Positions 24,054 to 27,212 of a stretch of DNA of 27,212 nt are shown in pieces (position 1 is the first letter of the stretch; every line of letters begins with the position of its first letter). The position numbers and the translations under genes were made by a program. The DNA is taken from the NCBI GenBank assembly GCA_029883965.1, contig JAOUIN010000007.1, positions 1-27,212 of the forward strand. The letters run 5' to 3'. The notes beneath the pieces are model-generated. The model worked only from the letters and a program-made list of their open reading frames with translations. It did no database searches and had not been told where the DNA came from. The stretch is from Betaproteobacteria bacterium (GTDB lineage Bacteria > Pseudomonadota > Gammaproteobacteria > Burkholderiales > SG8-41).

Positions 24054-24962
24054 TCAGCAATCCGGCCGGTCCAGTTCCTGATCCAGCATCGACGCCGGAT
24101 CCTCGACCGGCTCCAGATGCGTCAGCACATGCGCGTGCGGAACTGCGACGCGGATGTCCTTTTCAATGCGCTCGCACCAGTCGTGCCCCAGTTGTACCGT
24201 CCATCGTCCCGGCACCAGCACGTGCACGGTGACAAAGGCGCGGCTGCCGGCCAGGCGCGTGCGCAGGGCATGAAAATCCAATCCCTGCCCCCGATAACGG
24301 TCCAGCACGGCCTCGATGTCCGAAACCTTGTCCGCGGGCAGCGACGCATCCATCAGCCCCTCGGCCGAGCGGTGCATCAGCTGCCACCCGGTCCACACGA
24401 TATTCACGGCCACGCACAGCGCGATGACCGGATCCAGCCACAGCCAGCCGGTCAGCCACACCAGGGCTACACCGATGATGACGCCGGCTGAAGTCCAGAC
24501 ATCGGTCATCAGATGATGAGCATCCGCCTCGAGCACGATCGAATGCTGCTCGTGCCCCACTTTCAGCAGTACGCGTGCGGTCGCAAAATTGATGACCGAG
24601 GCAATCACCGACACCAGCAGCCCGATGCCGACCGACGCCAGCGGCTGCGGATGCAGCAACCGGTCCACCGCGGCATAGGCAATGCTCAGCGCGGCAACCA
24701 CGATCAGCAGACCCTCGAACGCGCTCGAAAAATATTCCGCCTTGGTGTGCCCGTGCGCATATCCGTCGTCGGCGGGTGCGGCGGCCACTGCGAGTATCCA
24801 CAATGCCATCATCGCCGCGGCAAGATTGACGAAGGATTCGATGGCGTCCGACAACAGCCCGACGGAACCCGTCATCCACCACGCCGTCCCCTTGAGCAGG
24901 ATGGTCGCAATCGCCGTGGCGATCGACAGCCACGCATAGCGGATCAATGACGGACGTACCAT
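24054..24962 (-). CDS. Cation diffusion facilitator family metal transporter
   Basis: CDF proteins are dimeric inner-membrane proton antiporters that export divalent metals. Six helices are visible, with GSVGLLSDAIESFVNLAAA in helix 2 and EADAHHLMTDVWTSAGVIIG in helix 5, then a cytoplasmic C-terminal domain (ALRTRLAGSRAFVTVHVLVPG, and a terminal His-rich HAHVLTHLEP). The helix 5 metal ligands fit H-x3-D (His150, Asp154). In helix 2 the residues aligning with the YiiP D-x3-D pair are Glu42 and Asn46, so the metal cannot be assigned to a standard class. Length is 302 aa, ATG at 24962. The 41-base gap upstream is very AT-rich (TTAATTAA) and could hold its promoter. Confidence 0.9.
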   Translation of the reverse strand: MVRPSLIRYAWLSIATAIATILLKGTAWWMTGSVGLLSDAIESFVNLAAAMMALWILAVAAAPADDGYAHGHTKAEYFSSAFEGLLIVVAALSIAYAAVDRLLHPQPLASVGIGLLVSVIASVINFATARVLLKVGHEQHSIVLEADAHHLMTDVWTSAGVIIGVALVWLTGWLWLDPVIALCVAVNIVWTGWQLMHRSAEGLMDASLPADKVSDIEAVLDRYRGQGLDFHALRTRLAGSRAFVTVHVLVPGRWTVQLGHDWCERIEKDIRVAVPHAHVLTHLEPVEDPASMLDQELDRPDC

Positions 24963-25003
24963 ACCGAGTCGGAAGAATAAATATAAGCGGTTGTTTTAAT
25001 TAA

Positions 25004-25417
25004 CTATTTTTTTATCGCCCCTGCCGCCTTGGCCTGGGTGCGGACATCAAACCGTTCGACGTTGACGATGATGCGTTCATGCGTGCCTGCGCCGATCTGC
25101 TCGATCTCGTCATCGGCCCATATGCGGAAAATCAGCTTGCGCCCGTCGACTTTGGTCACCTCGGCGTGCGCGGTAACACGCATGCCGACGGGTGTCGCTG
25201 CCGTATGGCTGATGTCAAGCCGCGTACCCACGGTCTGGTGTCCCGGCGGCAGCAGGCCCTCCACCGCGTTCAGTGCCGCTTCCTCCAGCAGCATCACCAG
25301 CACCGGCGTCGCCAGCACTTTGATCTTGCCGCTGCCGACATGCGGCGCGGTGTCGCGCGTGCCGACCATGATCTCAGTGCTGGCTGTGAGGCCCGGTTTC
25401 ATCGCGTCCAGGTTCAT
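25004..25417 (-). CDS. Fluoroacetyl-CoA thioesterase-like (FlK family) hotdog protein
   Basis: This is a single hotdog-fold thioesterase of 137 aa. The closest family I recognise is FlK, the fluoroacetyl-CoA-specific thioesterase of fluoroacetate-resistant Streptomyces. The FlK triad Thr42-Glu50-His76 maps to Thr37 (LATPVLV), Glu45 (LLEEAA) and His71 (ISHTAATP) with identical spacing of 8 and 26 residues. The conserved HTAATPVGMRVTAHAEV segment fits. Relatives in proteobacteria are common and usually untested, so the acyl-CoA substrate is unknown. ATG at 25417 lacks a good Shine-Dalgarno; an in-frame ATG five codons later is an alternative. It diverges from the monooxygenase gene and precedes the CDF gene by 41 bases. 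Confidence 0.82.
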   Translation of the reverse strand: MNLDAMKPGLTASTEIMVGTRDTAPHVGSGKIKVLATPVLVMLLEEAALNAVEGLLPPGHQTVGTRLDISHTAATPVGMRVTAHAEVTKVDGRKLIFRIWADDEIEQIGAGTHERIIVNVERFDVRTQAKAAGAIKK

Positions 25418-25429
25418 ATGCGGCTTTCA

Positions 25430-25459
25430 TTGCGAATGTCGATGGCACGATGTTACATT
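25430..25459 (+). promoter_or_regulatory. Candidate promoter of the luciferase-like monooxygenase gene
   Basis: TTGCGA (4/6 match to TTGACA) and TACATT (4/6 match to TATAAT, preceded by TGT as an extended -10) are separated by 18 bases, about 57 bases upstream of the ATG, in the 98-base divergent region shared with the thioesterase gene. This is a plausible sigma-70 site by pattern only. Confidence 0.35.
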
Positions 25460-25515
25460 GAATCGTTGCGGCGCAATCACCGTTTGCGCACACCTACCAG
25501 GGGGAATCATTCATC

Positions 25516-26640
25516 ATGCGTCTGGGTTTTTTCACGATGCCGCTGCATCCGTCCGAGCGTGCGCCTGCGGTCACGCTGCAGGAAGACCGCGAAGCCATCA
25601 TCCTCGCCGACAAACTCGGCTTTTACGACGCCTTTGTCGGCGAACACCTGACCGAAAAATCGGAAAACGTCACCAACAGTTTCATTTTCCTGGCGACGCT
25701 GATCCACCAGACCAAAAACATCATGCTCGCGACCGGCACCTCCAACCTGTCGCACACGCACCCGACACTGATCGCCGCACACGCGGCAATGTTCGACCAC
25801 CTCGCACAGGGCCGCTTCATTTTCGGCGTCAGTCCCGGCGCACTGCCATCGGATGCCGAAGCGCTGGGCATGCTCGGGGAGGATCGCAACAAGCTCTTTG
25901 CCGAAGCGATCGATGTCATCCTCGCCATCTGGGAGCGCAGCGTCCCTTACGACATCGACCTGCCGGGCAACCGCTTCAAGGTCACCACCGCCACCACGCA
26001 GAACGACAGCGTCGGTCGCGGCCAGATGTACAAAACCTTCCAGCAGCCGCGCCCCGAAATTGTCGGCACCGTGGTCGCGCCGGGTTCAAAAGGCGTCATT
26101 GCAATGGGCGCCCGCGACTTCCATCCACTGTCCGCGAATTTTCTGCTGTCCAAATACCTGCCCTCGCACTGGACCAACTACGCCGAGGGCAAGAACAGCG
26201 TGGGCCAGACTGCGAATCCGGCAGACTGGCGTATCGCGCGCACGATTTTTGTCGCCGACGACGACCACACCGCGCGGCGCTACGGCCTGGAAGACAGCAA
26301 CAGTCCCTACCGCTATTACTGGGAGCTGATGCTGCGCAAGATGTTTATCTCGAAGCGGCAGGCGATTTTCAAGACCCATGCAGAACAGAACGACAGCGAG
26401 CTGACCAGCGACTACATGGTCAACAAACTCGTACTCTGTGGCAGCCCGAACAAGGTTGCAGACCAGATCCTCGCGCTGCGCGAAGAAGTTGGCGACTTCG
26501 GCGAAATCGTCTATGCCGGCATGGACTGGGTCGATCCGACCCTCGCAAAACGTTCGATGGAACTGATGGCGGAAAAAGTCATGCCGCAGGTCAACGCCGC
26601 CATCGACACGTCCGCACGCAAGGTCGCCGCGGCCTCGTAA
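25516..26640 (+). CDS. LLM-class flavin-dependent monooxygenase
   Basis: This is a luciferase-like monooxygenase of the F420/FMN-type TIM-barrel family. The product begins MRLGFFTMPLHP, then has EDREAIILADKLGFYDAFVGEHLTEK, the strand IMLATGTSNLSHTHPTLIAAHAAMFDHLAQGRFIFGVSPGA, and the helix RNKLFAEAIDVILAIW, all typical of two-component flavin monooxygenases in the limonene-monooxygenase-like branch. Length is 374 aa. AGGGGGA lies upstream of the ATG at 25516. No flavin reductase gene is present in the window, so reduced flavin must come from elsewhere. The substrate is unknown; pairing with the divergent thioesterase hints at a catabolic or detoxifying route. Confidence 0.88.
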   Translation: MRLGFFTMPLHPSERAPAVTLQEDREAIILADKLGFYDAFVGEHLTEKSENVTNSFIFLATLIHQTKNIMLATGTSNLSHTHPTLIAAHAAMFDHLAQGRFIFGVSPGALPSDAEALGMLGEDRNKLFAEAIDVILAIWERSVPYDIDLPGNRFKVTTATTQNDSVGRGQMYKTFQQPRPEIVGTVVAPGSKGVIAMGARDFHPLSANFLLSKYLPSHWTNYAEGKNSVGQTANPADWRIARTIFVADDDHTARRYGLEDSNSPYRYYWELMLRKMFISKRQAIFKTHAEQNDSELTSDYMVNKLVLCGSPNKVADQILALREEVGDFGEIVYAGMDWVDPTLAKRSMELMAEKVMPQVNAAIDTSARKVAAAS

Positions 26641-26655
26641 AACGCCGGCACGCTA

Positions 26656-27212
26656 CTACTGATGCGGATCGTACATCCGGCTCTCGACGTCCTTTAGCAC
26701 GTCGCCCGGTTTAGGCAGTGTGGCGTAGCCGCCCTTGTGGGCGACGTTGGCCACCGCCGCCGCAATATGCGCCGAAACCTCGCGGATCCGCGGCAGCGAA
26801 GGATACAGGCTGCCCTGCGCCAGATCGGACTCGGTCACCAGATGCGCCAGCGTGTGCGCAGCGGTCATGAACATGTCGTCGGTGATGCGCGCGGCCTTGC
26901 ACACGATCGCGCCGAGGCCGACGCCGGGAAAAATATAGGAATTGTTGCCCTGGCGCGGCACAAACGTCTGACCGCCAAGCTGCACCGGATCGAACGGGCT
27001 GCCGCACGCAAACAATGCGCGGCCCTTGGTCCAGCGATAGGCCTCCTCCGCGGTGCACTCCGCCTGTGAGGTCGGATTCGACAAGGCAAACACGATGGGT
27101 TGCTTGTTGATGCGCGCCATCTCCTCGAGCACCTCGCGTGTGAACGTGCCGCCGACTGCGGCCACACCGATGATCGCCGTCGGTTTGAGCGCCTTGATCG
27201 CGGTCACAAAAT
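26656..27212 (-). CDS. NAD-dependent malic enzyme (C-terminal part)
   Basis: This is the C-terminal 185 codons of a malic enzyme, which decarboxylates malate to pyruvate with NAD(P)+. The NAD-binding end is visible: PTAIIGVAAVGGTFTREVLEEMA, PIVFALSNPTSQAECTAEEAY, FACGSPFDPVQ and RQGNNSYIFPGVGLGAIVCKA. These match the large-subunit SfcA/MaeA type rather than the phosphotransacetylase-fused MaeB type, because the protein ends about 100 residues after GNNSYIFPG. The 5' part lies beyond the right edge, so cofactor preference cannot be decided. It converges with the monooxygenase gene across 15 bases, with no terminator visible. Confidence 0.93.
   Translation of the reverse strand, partial: FVTAIKALKPTAIIGVAAVGGTFTREVLEEMARINKQPIVFALSNPTSQAECTAEEAYRWTKGRALFACGSPFDPVQLGGQTFVPRQGNNSYIFPGVGLGAIVCKAARITDDMFMTAAHTLAHLVTESDLAQGSLYPSLPRIREVSAHIAAAVANVAHKGGYATLPKPGDVLKDVESRMYDPHQ

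Noticed and set aside
25029..26714. 561-codon plus-strand frame spanning the thioesterase, the monooxygenase and the malic enzyme end
   Set aside because: It runs antisense to the thioesterase and out of frame with the monooxygenase, both of which have clear motifs; the translation is Arg/Pro-rich shadow sequence.

Overview
The window is a dense, GC-rich stretch of bacterial chromosome. Gene content and order point to a betaproteobacterium, most likely of the Burkholderiales or a close relative. The run ndk-rlmN-pilW-rodZ-ispG-hisS-yfgM-bamB-der-hfq-hflX-hflK is the classic betaproteobacterial order, and accA-tilS is also typical. The genus cannot be named from this sequence. I saw no rRNA, tRNA, CRISPR array, transposase or integrase. 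No gap between genes exceeds about 235 bases.

Region 1 (1-10864, all minus strand) is a 12-gene housekeeping cluster, very probably an operon led by ndk. Several joints overlap by 4 bases (rlmN/pilW, pilW/rodZ, yfgM/bamB) and other gaps are mostly under 70 bases. It covers nucleotide balance, rRNA methylation, type IV pilus assembly, cell shape, isoprenoid synthesis, histidyl-tRNA charging, outer-membrane assembly, ribosome biogenesis, RNA chaperoning and membrane protease control. hflK runs off the left edge.

Region 2 (10958-14331, minus strand) is a two-gene TRAP-TAXI uptake system: a periplasmic receptor, then an intercistronic hairpin with a T tract, then a fused permease, then a strong terminator. 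Region 3 (14378-20721, minus strand) holds tilS, accA, a secreted gamma-glutamyltransferase, a secreted dienelactone-hydrolase-like enzyme and an MFS exporter. An 18-base AT-rich exact repeat containing an IHF-type consensus lies both inside ggt and upstream of the hydrolase gene.

Region 4 (20875-27212) is a mixed-strand accessory area. It contains a 6-phosphogluconate-dehydrogenase-like oxidoreductase; a class III cyclase-FHA protein that lacks the expected catalytic arginine; a divergent NYN-LOTUS RNase-like protein followed by a small membrane protein; a cation diffusion facilitator; a fluoroacetyl-CoA-thioesterase-like protein divergent from a luciferase-like monooxygenase; and the C-terminal part of an NAD-malic enzyme that runs off the right edge. 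The least explained unit is the divergent cyclase-FHA / NYN-LOTUS pair, with a perfect 14-base palindrome between the two genes.
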